A stretch of DNA of 64,000 nucleotides from Paraburkholderia aromaticivorans (GTDB lineage Bacteria > Pseudomonadota > Gammaproteobacteria > Burkholderiales > Burkholderiaceae), in NCBI RefSeq assembly GCF_012689525.1, contig NZ_CP051514.1, positions 2,232,001 through 2,296,000 on the forward strand, written 5' to 3'. The notes beneath the pieces are model-generated. The model did not search any database. It was not told the DNA's origin and saw only the letters and a list, made by a program, of their open reading frames with translations. Below, one piece after another: positions 44,792 to 53,720 of the stretch. The stretch's first letter is position 1, and each line of letters opens with the position of its first letter. Position numbers and translations under genes: made by a program.

Positions 44792-45292
44792 ATGAAACGC
44801 CAACGACAACGGCAGTGTTCCGGTTGCGGAGCGTTGTTCCGCCCGGACCCGCGCAACGTCAGACACCAGCGGTATTGCAGCGCCCTCGCGTGCCGTCAGG
44901 CGAGCAAGGCGGCCAGTCAGCGCCAGTGGCTTTCCCAATCTGAGAATCAGGACTACTTCCGCGGCCCGCAAAACGTCGCGCGGGTGCAGCGCTGGCGCGA
45001 ACAGCATCCAGGATACTGGCGGCGTTCAGGTGTGCGGGAGGGCGGTGCGTTACAAGATGACTCCTGCGTGCAAGCCATTGAAACAAAAGAGGAATCGCCA
45101 TTCTTAACGGGCGATGCGTTACAAGATGTCCTGTCGGCGCAACCCGCCGTGCTGATTGGGTTGATCGCCCATCTGACTGACAGTGCGTTACAAGAAGACA
45201 TCGCGCTGAGCACCCGGCGCCTGCTACAACTGGGACAGGACATTCTGAGCGGGAGACGCGAGCATGGTGATCAAGCGGGTCATCTGCCCTGA
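44792..45292 (+). CDS. IS21 accessory ORF 1, Cys-rich N-terminal (zinc-ribbon-like) protein
   Basis: The 166-residue protein starts MKRQRQRQCSGCGALFRPDP. GGGGG precedes the ATG. The N-terminal ~30 residues have CSGC and, ~17 residues later, YCSALAC, which could bind one zinc ion. It looks like a small nucleic-acid-binding domain. Further on, ALQDDS, ALQDVL and ALQEDI are repeated at exactly 23-codon intervals. The reading frame overlaps the next ORF by 29 bp. It is known to me as a recurring companion of some IS21-type elements, but its role in transposition is not established. Confidence 0.75.
   Translation: MKRQRQRQCSGCGALFRPDPRNVRHQRYCSALACRQASKAASQRQWLSQSENQDYFRGPQNVARVQRWREQHPGYWRRSGVREGGALQDDSCVQAIETKEESPFLTGDALQDVLSAQPAVLIGLIAHLTDSALQEDIALSTRRLLQLGQDILSGRREHGDQAGHLP
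45046..45195 (+). repeat. Three 12-bp direct repeats spaced 69 bp apart
   Basis: TGCGTTACAAGA occurs at 45046-45057, 45115-45126 and 45184-45195. The spacing is exactly 69 bp in both cases, so the repeats are in the same codon phase and encode ALQD/E. The bases between are not similar. Such arrays in IS21 ends are typically binding sites for the IstA transposase, but here they lie within an ORF. Confidence 0.85.
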
Positions 45293-45662
45293 GCGGATCC
45301 GGCAGGTTCCGGCGCAGTTCAGCTGGATCGATCACCGGCTGGTGCGCGAGCGGTATATCGAGCGCTGTGACGCCTGTGCTGCCGCGCTGTACCTGTTTCT
45401 GGTCACCGTTGCTGATGCCCAGGGCCTGAGCTACTACGCGGACACGTCGCTTGCGCAGCGGCTGTCGATGGCCCCGGCGCGCCTGTCGATGGCGCGCAGC
45501 GATCTGGTGCGTATCGGCCTGATCGCCTGGCAAAGGCCGCTGTATCAGGTGCTGGCGCTCGATACACCGCCGCCGGAGTCGGCGCCGCCCGCGCCTGCTC
45601 AAGCCGACGTGGCGACCCATCTGGAGCGGCTGCACGCGGCGCTGGGCAAACGCCATGCTTGA
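45264..45662 (+). CDS. IS21 accessory ORF 2, winged-helix-like protein
   Basis: The 132-residue protein (VIKRVICPERIRQVPAQFSW) has the flow of a winged-helix domain with a recognition helix near residues 60-85 (YADTSLAQRLSMAPARLSMA, RSDLVRIGLIAW). It overlaps ORF 1 by 29 bp and istA by 8 bp, so it is likely translationally coupled. A role in regulation or target recognition is possible. Function is not known. Confidence 0.7.
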   Translation: MVIKRVICPERIRQVPAQFSWIDHRLVRERYIERCDACAAALYLFLVTVADAQGLSYYADTSLAQRLSMAPARLSMARSDLVRIGLIAWQRPLYQVLALDTPPPESAPPAPAQADVATHLERLHAALGKRHA

Positions 45663-47133
45663 TTACGAGACGTACTGCAGGATCCGCGACTGCCATGACC
45701 GGCAGCATCTGACGATCACGCAGACGGCGCGCGCGCTCGGGCTGCATGCGCAAACGGTGGCGAAATGGATCAGGGCGGGCGCGTATCAGCCGCGCCGCTC
45801 GCCACGGCGCGCGAGCCGGCTCGATCCGTTCAAGGCGCAGGTGGTTCGCTGGCTCGATGCGCATCCGTATAGCGTTCAGCAGGTCTTCCAGCGCCTGCGC
45901 GAAGCGGGCTTCGAAGGCGGCTACACGATTGTGCGCGACTATGTGAGCGCAATCCGCCCACCGCGACACGAGGCGTTCCTGAAACTTGCCTTCACTCCCG
46001 GGGAGTGTGCCCAGATTGATTGGGGCGAATACGGCACGATTGATGTGGGCTCGACGCGCCGGCGACTGTCGTTCTTCGTCATGGTGCTGTGCTATAGCCG
46101 CCTGATGTATGTCGAATTCACCGTGTCGCAGACGATGGAGCACTTCCTCGCATGCCATGAGCACGCGTTCGCAGCCTTCCATGGTTGCCCGGCCAGGGTG
46201 ATGGTGGACAATCTGAAGTCAGCGGTACTGCAGCGCCTGGTGGGCGAGGCGCCGGTGTTCAATCCGCGCTATCTGGATGCGGCGCGTCACTGGGGATTCG
46301 ACATCGTGGCCTGCAATGTAGGAAAAGGCAACGAAAAAGGACGGGTCGAAAATGGTGTAGGTTACGTCAAGAAAAATCTCCTCAACGGGCTTGAGCTCGC
46401 CGGGTTCAGCGCGATCAACCCCGCGGCCCAGCTCTGGCTCGAGACCATCGCCAATGTGCGTATACACGGTGAGACGCACCAGCGCCCCGTCGATCTGTTT
46501 GCAGCCGAGCAGGCGCATCTGAAACCGCTGAATCCATCAGCCTACGATGTCGCACGCATTGTGACGGTGCGTGCCAGCAAGCAGTTTCGCGTGGCGCTGG
46601 ACACCAACCATTATTCCGTGCCGGCCCGGTATGCGAGTGCGCGTGTGACGCTCAAGGCATATCCCGAGCGGGTCTGCATCTACCACGACAACCAGCTGAT
46701 CGCCCGACATGTGCGAAGCTACGATCGCCATCAGGATATTGAGGATCCCGAACATCCCAAGGCACTGCTCGCACAACGCCGCAATGCCCGGGAACAGCGG
46801 CTGATGATGCAGTTCCTGAAACTGGGCCCGCATGCCCAGGCCTATTACGACGGACTCGATCAACGACGTACCAATGCGCGACAGCACGTGCGAAAGATCA
46901 TCGCATTAAGCGAGATCTACGGCGTCGAGGCGGTCGGGCGTGCCATGCGTGATGGGCTTGCGTTTCACGCCTTCAGTTGCGAGTACATCGCCAACATTCT
47001 GGAGATGAAAGCCCGGCAGATTCCCGAAGTCGGCGCGCTGCACCTGGTCCGCCATCAGGATCTGCTGGACATCGAACTCGCGCAACCGGATCTCTCGCAC
47101 TACGGACCGGAGGAGCCCCATGACGAAAGCTGA
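45655..47133 (+). CDS. istA: IS21-family transposase IstA
   Basis: The 492-residue DDE transposase has an N-terminal HTH (LTITQTARALGLHAQTVAKWI) and the integrase core with the first Asp in CAQIDWGEYG, the second in VMVDNLKSAV and the Glu in NEKGRVENGVGYVKKN. The C-terminal Mu-like domain follows (FRVALDTNHYSVPARYASAR). It is full length and starts with an 8-bp overlap with ORF 2. It would work with IstB, which follows with a 14-bp overlap. It appears intact. Confidence 0.93.
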   Translation: MLDYETYCRIRDCHDRQHLTITQTARALGLHAQTVAKWIRAGAYQPRRSPRRASRLDPFKAQVVRWLDAHPYSVQQVFQRLREAGFEGGYTIVRDYVSAIRPPRHEAFLKLAFTPGECAQIDWGEYGTIDVGSTRRRLSFFVMVLCYSRLMYVEFTVSQTMEHFLACHEHAFAAFHGCPARVMVDNLKSAVLQRLVGEAPVFNPRYLDAARHWGFDIVACNVGKGNEKGRVENGVGYVKKNLLNGLELAGFSAINPAAQLWLETIANVRIHGETHQRPVDLFAAEQAHLKPLNPSAYDVARIVTVRASKQFRVALDTNHYSVPARYASARVTLKAYPERVCIYHDNQLIARHVRSYDRHQDIEDPEHPKALLAQRRNAREQRLMMQFLKLGPHAQAYYDGLDQRRTNARQHVRKIIALSEIYGVEAVGRAMRDGLAFHAFSCEYIANILEMKARQIPEVGALHLVRHQDLLDIELAQPDLSHYGPEEPHDES

Positions 47134-47911
47134 ACACACCACCATGCACCAGCGCAAACCCGCCATCGATACGTTGCCTGCACAACTCACGGAACTACAC
47201 CTGAGCTACGTGCTGCAACATTACGAGGCACTGGCTGGCGACGCGGGCGCGCAGCACTGGTCGCATGTCGACTATCTGGCCCACCTGATCGAGGGCGAAG
47301 CGCATCGTCGCGAGGATCGTAGTATCGCCCGGCGCATCGCCCTGGCCCGTTTCCCGATACTCAAGACGCTCGACCAGTTCGAATGGAGCTGGCCCACCCA
47401 CATCAACCGGCTGCAGATCCAGAACCTGTTCCGGCTGAACTTCATCGAAGAGTCGGCTAACGTGATCTTCCTCGGCGGCGTCGGGCTCGGCAAGAGTCAC
47501 CTGAGTATTGCGCTCGGACATACCGCGTGCCTGCGCGGCTACCCGGTGCTCTTCGCTAACGCGGTGGATATCATTAACTCGGTGAACGCCGCCTATGCGC
47601 ATGGCGGCCTCAAACGCGAATTGCGCCGCTACGTCAAACCGCGCCTGCTTATTGTCGATGAACTGGGATATTTACCCATCGATAAACAGGGTGCCGACGC
47701 GCTGTTCCAGATCATCAGTCAACGATATGAAAAGAGCGCAACCATCATCAACTCCAATCGTGCCTTTAAACACTGGGCTGAGATCTTCAACCACGACACC
47801 ACGCTCACCTCCGCGTTGCTCGATCGCATCCTTCATCACGCCGAGACTGTCGTCATCGAAGGCAAAAGCTATCGGATGAAAGACCAGATCGACCCTGATC
47901 CTGCCGCTTGA
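47120..47911 (+). CDS. istB: IS21-family helper ATPase IstB
   Basis: The 263-residue AAA+ ATPase loads IstA on target DNA. Walker A is VIFLGGVGLGKSH (residues ~116-128), Walker B is LLIVDELGYLPID, and sensor residues lie in INSNRAFKHW. The N-terminal domain (LPAQLTELHLSYVLQHYEAL) is typical. It overlaps istA by 14 bp. Length matches the family. Confidence 0.94.
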   Translation: MTKAEHTTMHQRKPAIDTLPAQLTELHLSYVLQHYEALAGDAGAQHWSHVDYLAHLIEGEAHRREDRSIARRIALARFPILKTLDQFEWSWPTHINRLQIQNLFRLNFIEESANVIFLGGVGLGKSHLSIALGHTACLRGYPVLFANAVDIINSVNAAYAHGGLKRELRRYVKPRLLIVDELGYLPIDKQGADALFQIISQRYEKSATIINSNRAFKHWAEIFNHDTTLTSALLDRILHHAETVVIEGKSYRMKDQIDPDPAA

Positions 47912-48120
47912 CCGTCTTCAGCATAGTGAGTTTCAAACCGTCCGTTTTGCGTGACATTCGCGCCGCTCCTGACAGTAGTCGACCCGTTCCGGCCTCTGAG
48001 GTCCTTTCGGCGAGCGTGACTACCGCGCTCTACAGCGGCCTTCCGCCCCACGCCGCCGGGCCTGACGTAACCGAAGTTCCCCGCTTCCCGGTCGCGTCGG
48101 CGTCTACTGCCGACGACTAT

Positions 48121-48933
48121 TCAGGGCTTTCTCGCAAACGCAAGTACGCACGGCATCGGGACTTGCACCTCACCGTTCTCTGTATACTCTGCCGCATCAT
48201 CGGACACAGCTTTCTGGATCGAAGCCAGCGCCTCGGGTGATTGCGCCTTCAAGATCGCCGCGACACGTACACCGCCGCGCATCAGGACGTCGAAAGGCGT
48301 TTCGGGCGCGCGGATACGCAACGTTTGACTGACTTCCGTAGTGCGGGGCTCAACGAAGCCCGCGTCAAGCAGCGCACGCTCCGATTCGTACGAGTCGCTG
48401 AAGCGAAAGAAGGGAGGTCCAGGAGGCAGTTGGACATCCATGCGACCGTGCTTCTCAATGGCCTTGAGCACCATCCCGAATCCAACGGTCTGGTCCGGCG
48501 GCGCCCAAACGGTAAACGCGATTCTGCCGCCCGGGCGCGGCACCCGAAACGCTTCGTCAAGTGCGGCCTCGGGACGAGCGAAATGCAGCATTCCGAAGCT
48601 GATACCAACGGCGTCAAAACTCATATCCGGAAAAGGCAGATCTTCGGCGCTCCCGGGACGGAATGCGAGGTCGGGAAAAATGCGTCTCGCTTGCTGAACC
48701 ATCGCGTCCGCGAAATCGACACCGACTGCATCGGCGCCACGACGCGCCGCTGCTGCCGCGAGATACCCGGGTCCTGACGCGACATCAAGGAACTGGACGC
48801 CGGCACGTACCTCAAGTGCATCGAGCAACGCAGCATTGGACTGCGTCGTCAGTTCGCCAAAATACGAGTGATACGGCTGTGCGACTGTTTCCCAGCCCTG
48901 ACGCTCAAAGGCGCTGAATTCATCTTGTTCCAC
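48121..48933 (-). CDS. Class I SAM-dependent methyltransferase (UbiE/Methyltransf_11 type)
   Basis: The 270-residue cytoplasmic enzyme has SAM-binding motif I FLDVASGPGYLAAAAARRGA, motif post-I GVDFADAMVQQAR and motif II DMSFDAVGISFGMLHFARPE with the helix after VPRPGGRIAFTVW. It has the look of UbiE-like C- or O-methyltransferases, but lacks details that would name the substrate. It stands alone, between the IS21-type element and the IS110 remnant, and is complete with a C-terminal ALAFARKP. Function beyond methyl transfer is unknown. Confidence 0.85.
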   Translation of the reverse strand: MEQDEFSAFERQGWETVAQPYHSYFGELTTQSNAALLDALEVRAGVQFLDVASGPGYLAAAAARRGADAVGVDFADAMVQQARRIFPDLAFRPGSAEDLPFPDMSFDAVGISFGMLHFARPEAALDEAFRVPRPGGRIAFTVWAPPDQTVGFGMVLKAIEKHGRMDVQLPPGPPFFRFSDSYESERALLDAGFVEPRTTEVSQTLRIRAPETPFDVLMRGGVRVAAILKAQSPEALASIQKAVSDDAAEYTENGEVQVPMPCVLAFARKP

Positions 48934-49215
48934 ATCACACCTCCATCCGGGCTCACCCTATCGCACGCCGACATCGGACTGACGCGATACAAGCCGACGC
49001 ATGCTGGTCCGGGTAGTGCCGCTGGGCCACTTGCACAAGACTGCATGGAAGTCCCAGAATTGATCTTCTCACGCCACCACCATCGACCAAAATACAGTGA
49101 ACCGTGTCGTATATGATGTCGTGACGGGACAGGCGATTGCGTCCGCGATGCGCGTCCCTTGTCCCCTTGTATCTTGAAGTTGGGTTTGATGTTCGCGATT
49201 TTTAATCATCGTAGG

Positions 49216-49324
49216 AGGGTGTGGAGCTTGTGGGCGAAGGTGAGCGCGGTGGGCAACGCGCAGCGTTGTCCACGGTAAGCTTACCGGTGCGCCGTAGGCG
49301 CATCGTCCACAAGCTCCACACCCT
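49216..49324 (+). ncRNA. Structured leader of a truncated IS110 element, candidate bridge RNA region
   Basis: An 18-bp perfect stem, AGGGTGTGGAGCTTGTGG with its complement at 49307-49324, closes a 73-nt interior. Three smaller hairpins lie inside: GGGCAACGC/GCGTTGTCC, the palindrome GGTAAGCTTACC and GCGCC/GGCGC. It ends 160 bp before the IS110 recombinase start. IS110-type elements encode a non-coding bridge RNA in this 5' position. The position and folding support the idea, but loop pairing to element ends and target was not checked. Confidence 0.5.
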
Positions 49325-49351
49325 GCCGTTGATTTTTGTTGTTGATGTTGA

Positions 49352-49837
<486 letters not shown>

Positions 49838-49855
49838 TAGATTTGCAGTTGAGTT

Positions 49856-50821
49856 TTACAGCGGAACGTGTCCTCCGTTCGGTGTTGCGTGGCGGGTTGT
49901 CCACGGACGGGCGGCGGGTCGGATATCACGACCACGACGCTGCCCGGCGGTGGGCAACCCGCGCCGCGATGGATTTTGTGTTTTTTCGTATTCCTGCTCG
50001 AATTCCATCGGCGAGCAGTAGCCCAGGCTGCTGTGCAGGCGACGGATGTTGTACCACCCCTCGATGAAGCGGAAGATCGCACGCCGGGCCTGGTCTCGCG
50101 TATCAAAGCACTCGCGCATCAGCAACTCTGCTTCCAGCGTGCCGAAGAACGACTCGCACATCGCGTTGTCATAGGCATCGCCGGCCGTGCCCATCGACGG
50201 TTGTACACCGGCTTCCCGGCAGCGACGTCCAAAGGCAATGGACGTGTATTGACAGCCTTGATCGGAATGTAGAATGACACCGTCATGGCGTCGTTGCTGC
50301 AGCGCCATGTCCAGCGCGCGCAACATCAGTTCCGTGTACAGGTGGCTCGACATGGCCCAGCCGACGATGCGCCGGCTGAACACATCGAGTACCACGGCCA
50401 GATACAGGAACCCTTCACTGGTCGGCACGTAGGTGGCGTCCGCCACCCACAATACGTTGCTGGCTTCGGCGCTGAAGTGCCGGCGCACCAGATCGGGCGC
50501 GCGCCGCGCTCCCGCGCGTTGGCGCGTGGTGAGCTTCCAGTGCCGCCGGCTTGCGCCACACAGACCGGCCATGCGCATCAGACGCGCCACGCGTTTGCGT
50601 CCCACATGTACCCCCTCGCGCGCGAGCTGCACATGAATGCGCGGCGCCCCGTAGGTGCCATGCGAACCCGCGTGCAGGGTACGGATGCGCGCGAGCAGTT
50701 GCGCATCACTGCAAGCCTGCTTCGACGCTTCACGCACCCGCCACGCGTAGTAGCCGCTGGTGGAGACCCGCAGCAGCCGCGCCATCGTGGCAATGGGCCA
50801 GCGAGCCTGGTTCGCCTTCAT
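49856..50821 (-). CDS. IS3-family transposase OrfB (integrase core)
   Basis: The 321-residue protein has the HTH_21 region (MKANQARWPIATMARLLRVS, GTYGAPRIHVQLAREG) and the rve DDE core. The first Asp is in VLWVADATYVPTSEGFLYLA, the second in ILHSDQGCQYTS and the Glu in NAMCESFFGTLEAELL. It overlaps orfA by 4 bp, so a -1 shift would normally fuse them. It is longer than usual at the C terminus (RRGLPTAGQRRGRD onward), reading toward the left terminal repeat. Confidence 0.92.
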   Translation of the reverse strand: MKANQARWPIATMARLLRVSTSGYYAWRVREASKQACSDAQLLARIRTLHAGSHGTYGAPRIHVQLAREGVHVGRKRVARLMRMAGLCGASRRHWKLTTRQRAGARRAPDLVRRHFSAEASNVLWVADATYVPTSEGFLYLAVVLDVFSRRIVGWAMSSHLYTELMLRALDMALQQRRHDGVILHSDQGCQYTSIAFGRRCREAGVQPSMGTAGDAYDNAMCESFFGTLEAELLMRECFDTRDQARRAIFRFIEGWYNIRRLHSSLGYCSPMEFEQEYEKTQNPSRRGLPTAGQRRGRDIRPAARPWTTRHATPNGGHVPL

Positions 50822-51130
50822 GAATCCGTACCCTTCGGCGGTACGGCTCCGGTCTCGCGGGCGAACCAGGCGGCCGCCTGGGAGAGGATGTCTCTTTCCA
50901 TCTTCAGTTGCCGGTTCTCACGACGCAGCCGCGAAAGCTCCTGCCGCTCGGCTGTCGTCAGCCCGTCATGGCGCACGCCCTCGTCGCGACCGGCCTGTGC
51001 CACCCAGTTAGATGGTCTGCGCGGTCGGCTCGAACTCCTTTTCCAGTTCCTCCGGCGTACGCCCGGCCTTCACCAGCTCGACCATCTGTGCCCGGAATTC
51101 CGCCGGGTACGGGGTACGATGTTTGCCCAT
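50818..51130 (-). pseudogene. IS3-family OrfA, disrupted by a 2-nt deletion
   Basis: The frame starts MGKHRTPYPAEFRAQMVELV at 51130 and shows the HTH region through EKEFEPTAQTI, then reaches TAA at 51008-51010. The expected continuation (SNWVAQAGRDEGVRHDGLTT, then the leucine-zipper-like LSRLRRENRQLKMERDILSQ) is found in another frame, from 51003 to 50818. Two bases are missing at the joint near 51010. Thus OrfA, and so the OrfAB transposase, would not be made. This copy is probably immobile without help. Confidence 0.82.
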
Positions 51131-51180
51131 TTCGGCACCTCCTCATCAAAAGGATAGGTATCCGTTTTGGCGGGTCAACT

Positions 51181-51640
51181 TCAATCCCGAGTGAACGGTG
51201 AGGACTCGTTTCGTGGGTTAGCGCGAGCTTGGGCATGAAGATCCGCTGTTAGCCTGATCGAGCTTGATCTACTTCGCGTCGAGATAGCGAAAGCTATCGC
51301 CGTGGCCTCGTTCATGAGGCGGGGGAACGCCGCACGCTTCTCGAAGAAGTCGCTGTAGGGATCGTCGGGGTCTTTGAGCCCCTCTTGCAGTGGGTGGATG
51401 GGCGCATCCCTGAGCCATGGCTTCCTCGTGTCGGCGCTGTTGCGCGCCGCGGTGAGGAGTCGGCCATCTCTACCCAGCTCAGGCACATCCCGCCCATAGC
51501 GTGCGGCTCCATCTGCAGCGCCAGCTAGGCCTTTGTTGTAGACGAACCGACGCGAATCCGCAAAGCGGCGCATGCTGCGCCCTTGGTCAAGCCGCTGCCG
51601 ATAAATTGACGCTTGTCCCCGTCCCGGGTCCGGGCACGGT
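51181..51640 (-). pseudogene. TnpB N-terminal remnant
   Basis: Degenerate frames carry the N-terminal signature of IS605-type TnpB: SMRRFADSRRFVYNKGLAGA, then LQEGLKDPDDPYSDFFEKRA and FPR. In a second frame GDSFRYLDAK-stop-IKLDQANS follows. Frameshifts, a stop and truncation by the IS3 end at 51177 show it is dead. It is distinct from the intact tnpB at 53622-54674. Confidence 0.7.
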
Positions 51641-52018
51641 TTGGTACGGCTCCCGGCACTCTCCGGAAGGGCCGAAGACACACTAGCACTTTCGTTACCC
51701 TTTCAAGTCAAGTCGGCGACAGGGCGGGTCGTACATCTAGGTGTACGACCATCGGCGAAAAGCTCGTAAGTTGATGCCGCCATTCGGCGAGTGAAGTTAC
51801 AAAAGAAACCAATAAGAAAGCTTTAAAATATTGCAAAGACAGGTAGATGAAGGGAAATAGTTAGAAAGAGGAAGATACGGGCCGCGTCGTATCGCCGCGC
51901 GTCAGATGTGCATCGCAATCTGGCCCCTTGGAAAGAGAGTGATTTTCAGCGATCTTTCGGGGGATCCCTCCCGCTTCGCAGAACGTTTAATGGACGAGTC
52001 TAAAACAGGCCCGTTCAG
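51641..52018. other. Presumed promoter region of the VirB8-pilus operon
   Basis: About 380 bp with an AT-rich part at 51795-51870 and the inverted repeat listed separately. No further gene is supported. Confidence 0.45.
51727..51750. promoter_or_regulatory. Inverted repeat, candidate operator
   Basis: GGTCGTACA and TGTACGACC (9 bp, perfect) flank a 6-bp centre TCTAGG. The site lies 270 bp upstream of the virB8-like start, ahead of an AT-rich stretch. It could bind a dimeric regulator of the operon, or be a palindrome from a nearby mobile element. Confidence 0.4.
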
Positions 52019-52723
52019 ATGAACCTCTTTAAGCGTTCGAAGCAAGACATCGCGCTCGCGAAGGCCCCCGGCCACTACAGCGAAGATGATCCCGAGAAGA
52101 TCATTTTCGACGTGAAGACGCGTCTCTTCGTAGAAGCGAACCACTGGAAGATCTTTGCCGCCGTCATGGCGGTGGTCGCCCTCGTTGCCGTTTCCACGCG
52201 CAATCCGCCTCCCTCAGTCATCAAGGCCTACGGCGTCTCAGCCGACACTGCCGGTAGCCCTGTGTTGCGCGAGCTTACGACCTACCAGCCGAACGCACTG
52301 GCGATCCGCGTTGCCATCAAGGAAACGACCCAGCGCTGGTTCACGATCGAGCCGGTCCTGTCCGGCGACATCAAGCACTCGCGCATGGCCAGCAACATCC
52401 GGGCCGTCCAACTGCAGATGGAAGGGAAGGCACAGTCATCGTTCGTCGAATGGCTGAAGAACGATGCCCCGTTTGAGGCGATCGCCTCTGACCCGAAGCT
52501 GACCCGTCAGGTGACCGTCACCAATGTCGCCTTGCTCGAAGACTCGACCGTCGTCGTGAACTTCACGACATCGACTTCACAAGGCGAAGCGGATCAACCC
52601 GTTGTCCAGAGATTCTCCCTGACGCTTCGGTACGAGGTCCAACCCCCAGCTTCGGACGCTGCACTGGGCTCCAATCCCTTCGGGATTTTTATCCCGTTCT
52701 ATACGATCGAGAAATCCGCATGA
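52019..52723 (+). CDS. VirB8/TrbF-like inner-membrane assembly protein
   Basis: This 234-residue type IV secretion component has a short cytoplasmic N terminus (MNLFKRSKQDIALAKAPGHY), one membrane helix at ~45-62 (IFAAVMAVVALVAVSTR) and a periplasmic VirB8 domain. The domain shows PSVIKAYGVSADTAG and ends with VQRFSLTLRYEV and NPFGIFIPFYTIEKS. Such proteins scaffold the inner-membrane complex. It is the first gene of the operon and overlaps the virB9-like gene by ATGA. Its upstream region holds the candidate operator. The ribosome binding site is weak. Confidence 0.88.
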   Translation: MNLFKRSKQDIALAKAPGHYSEDDPEKIIFDVKTRLFVEANHWKIFAAVMAVVALVAVSTRNPPPSVIKAYGVSADTAGSPVLRELTTYQPNALAIRVAIKETTQRWFTIEPVLSGDIKHSRMASNIRAVQLQMEGKAQSSFVEWLKNDAPFEAIASDPKLTRQVTVTNVALLEDSTVVVNFTTSTSQGEADQPVVQRFSLTLRYEVQPPASDAALGSNPFGIFIPFYTIEKSA

Positions 52724-53589
52724 TCTCCTTGACTCGCATTGCGGCGCCCATCGTCGCAGCGCTTGGTATGTCGCTGATTTTTGCAACCATGAGCGCGAAT
52801 GCAGCCGTGACCGAAAAGCATGGCGACATCGATCCGGTCGCTGCGAGCGACGGCGCGTCGGTCAATCCCGCGGGTCAGTTCAACGGCGGCGTCGATCCGG
52901 TAACGATGCCGAACGACGCACGTATGGCGGTTTTCACCTACTCGCGCGATCAGATTTTTCGCGTGATGACTGCGCCGCTCAAGACGACAACGATCGAATT
53001 TGCGGGTACTGAGAAACTGATCGCGGATCCAGCGATGGGCGACACGATCAGGTGGACGATCGACACGGACGGCGCCAACCACGTGTTCGTGAAACCGAAT
53101 CAGCCGGGCCTCATCAACACGCTTCACCTGTCTACGAATCTGCGCGAGTACGACATCACGCTCGTCTCGTCGCCTCTCGGCGGGCTCTTCTACCAGACCG
53201 TCCGTTTCAACTATCCGGAGTCCCTGATGGCGAAGGTGCGCGAGCACCAGCAAGCCAGTTCGCAAACCGATGCCTCCGCCGATGCAACAAATTCTGGCGC
53301 CCTGAACGTCTCGCCGGACAAGTTGAACTTCAACTGGGACGTCCACGGCGACGCCGCGTTCCGACCAGAAACAGTATTTGATGACGGCAAGTTCATCTGG
53401 ATGCGTATGCCTGCCAACGCACCGTACGCCGTTCCGATCATCAAGGATCACGGCGACAACGTTAGCCCGAACTTCAGCCGCCGCGGTCCGTACCTGGTCG
53501 TACAACAGATGGCCGACGAAATCGTGCTCCGCGCGAATCACGACGAGGTGAAGGTTAACCGTCGCCATAACGGCTTGTTCGGTCTCTGA
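52720..53589 (+). CDS. VirB9/TrbG-like outer-membrane core-complex protein
   Basis: The 289-residue periplasmic protein has a cleavable signal (IVAALGMSLIFATMSANA), an N-terminal CagX/VirB9 beta domain (ARMAVFTYSRDQIFRVMTAP, HLSTNLREYDITL) and the C-terminal VirB9 domain FRPETVFDDGKFIWMRMPAN, with GPYLVVQQMADEIVLR at the end. It overlaps virB8 by 4 bp. Normally virB10 would follow at once; instead a TnpB element begins 13 bp after the stop. The element is in the opposite orientation and may affect downstream expression. Confidence 0.92.
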   Translation: MISLTRIAAPIVAALGMSLIFATMSANAAVTEKHGDIDPVAASDGASVNPAGQFNGGVDPVTMPNDARMAVFTYSRDQIFRVMTAPLKTTTIEFAGTEKLIADPAMGDTIRWTIDTDGANHVFVKPNQPGLINTLHLSTNLREYDITLVSSPLGGLFYQTVRFNYPESLMAKVREHQQASSQTDASADATNSGALNVSPDKLNFNWDVHGDAAFRPETVFDDGKFIWMRMPANAPYAVPIIKDHGDNVSPNFSRRGPYLVVQQMADEIVLRANHDEVKVNRRHNGLFGL

Positions 53590-53602
53590 ACCGGAGTCAC
53601 AT

Positions 53603-53720
53603 TGACGTCCATCTCCCCGACCTAAAGGACGGGGATTCCCACTACCGGCGCTCGACGTCCCGAGCGGAGAATGTTCAAGGCAGCATTGGTATCGCGATCA
53701 TGCACAACACCACAGCTACA
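53603..53720 (-). ncRNA. Presumed omega RNA (reRNA) region at the tnpB 3' end
   Basis: In TnpB elements the guide RNA scaffold overlaps the 3' end of tnpB and the right end, and its guide is taken from the adjoining flank. Here that flank, on the minus strand, is ATGTGACTCCGG, the end of virB9. The scaffold hairpin at 53615-53634 is readable. The RNA itself is inferred from the family and not seen directly. Confidence 0.4.

Larger units (their letters stand above)
44572..47956 (+). mobile_element. IS21-family element with two extra upstream ORFs
   Basis: Four overlapping genes run in one direction: a Zn-finger ORF, a winged-helix-like ORF, istA and istB. The tentative ends are TGTCA at 44572 and its complement at 47956, with weak further pairing inside. 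A target duplication was not identified, so the boundaries are approximate. At about 3.4 kb it is larger than the usual 2.0-2.5 kb IS21 element because of the extra ORFs. Confidence 0.75.

Noticed and set aside
45001..45200. CRISPR-like array suggested by regular repeats
   Set aside because: Only three 12-bp units within an ORF in codon phase; no cas genes, and the repeats are too short.
44529..47964. TTCGCGCC at 44529-44536 and 47957-47964 as an 8-bp target duplication of the IS21-type element
   Set aside because: The left copy is 35 bp away from the TGTCA end that pairs with the right end; in GC-rich DNA an 8-bp match can be chance.
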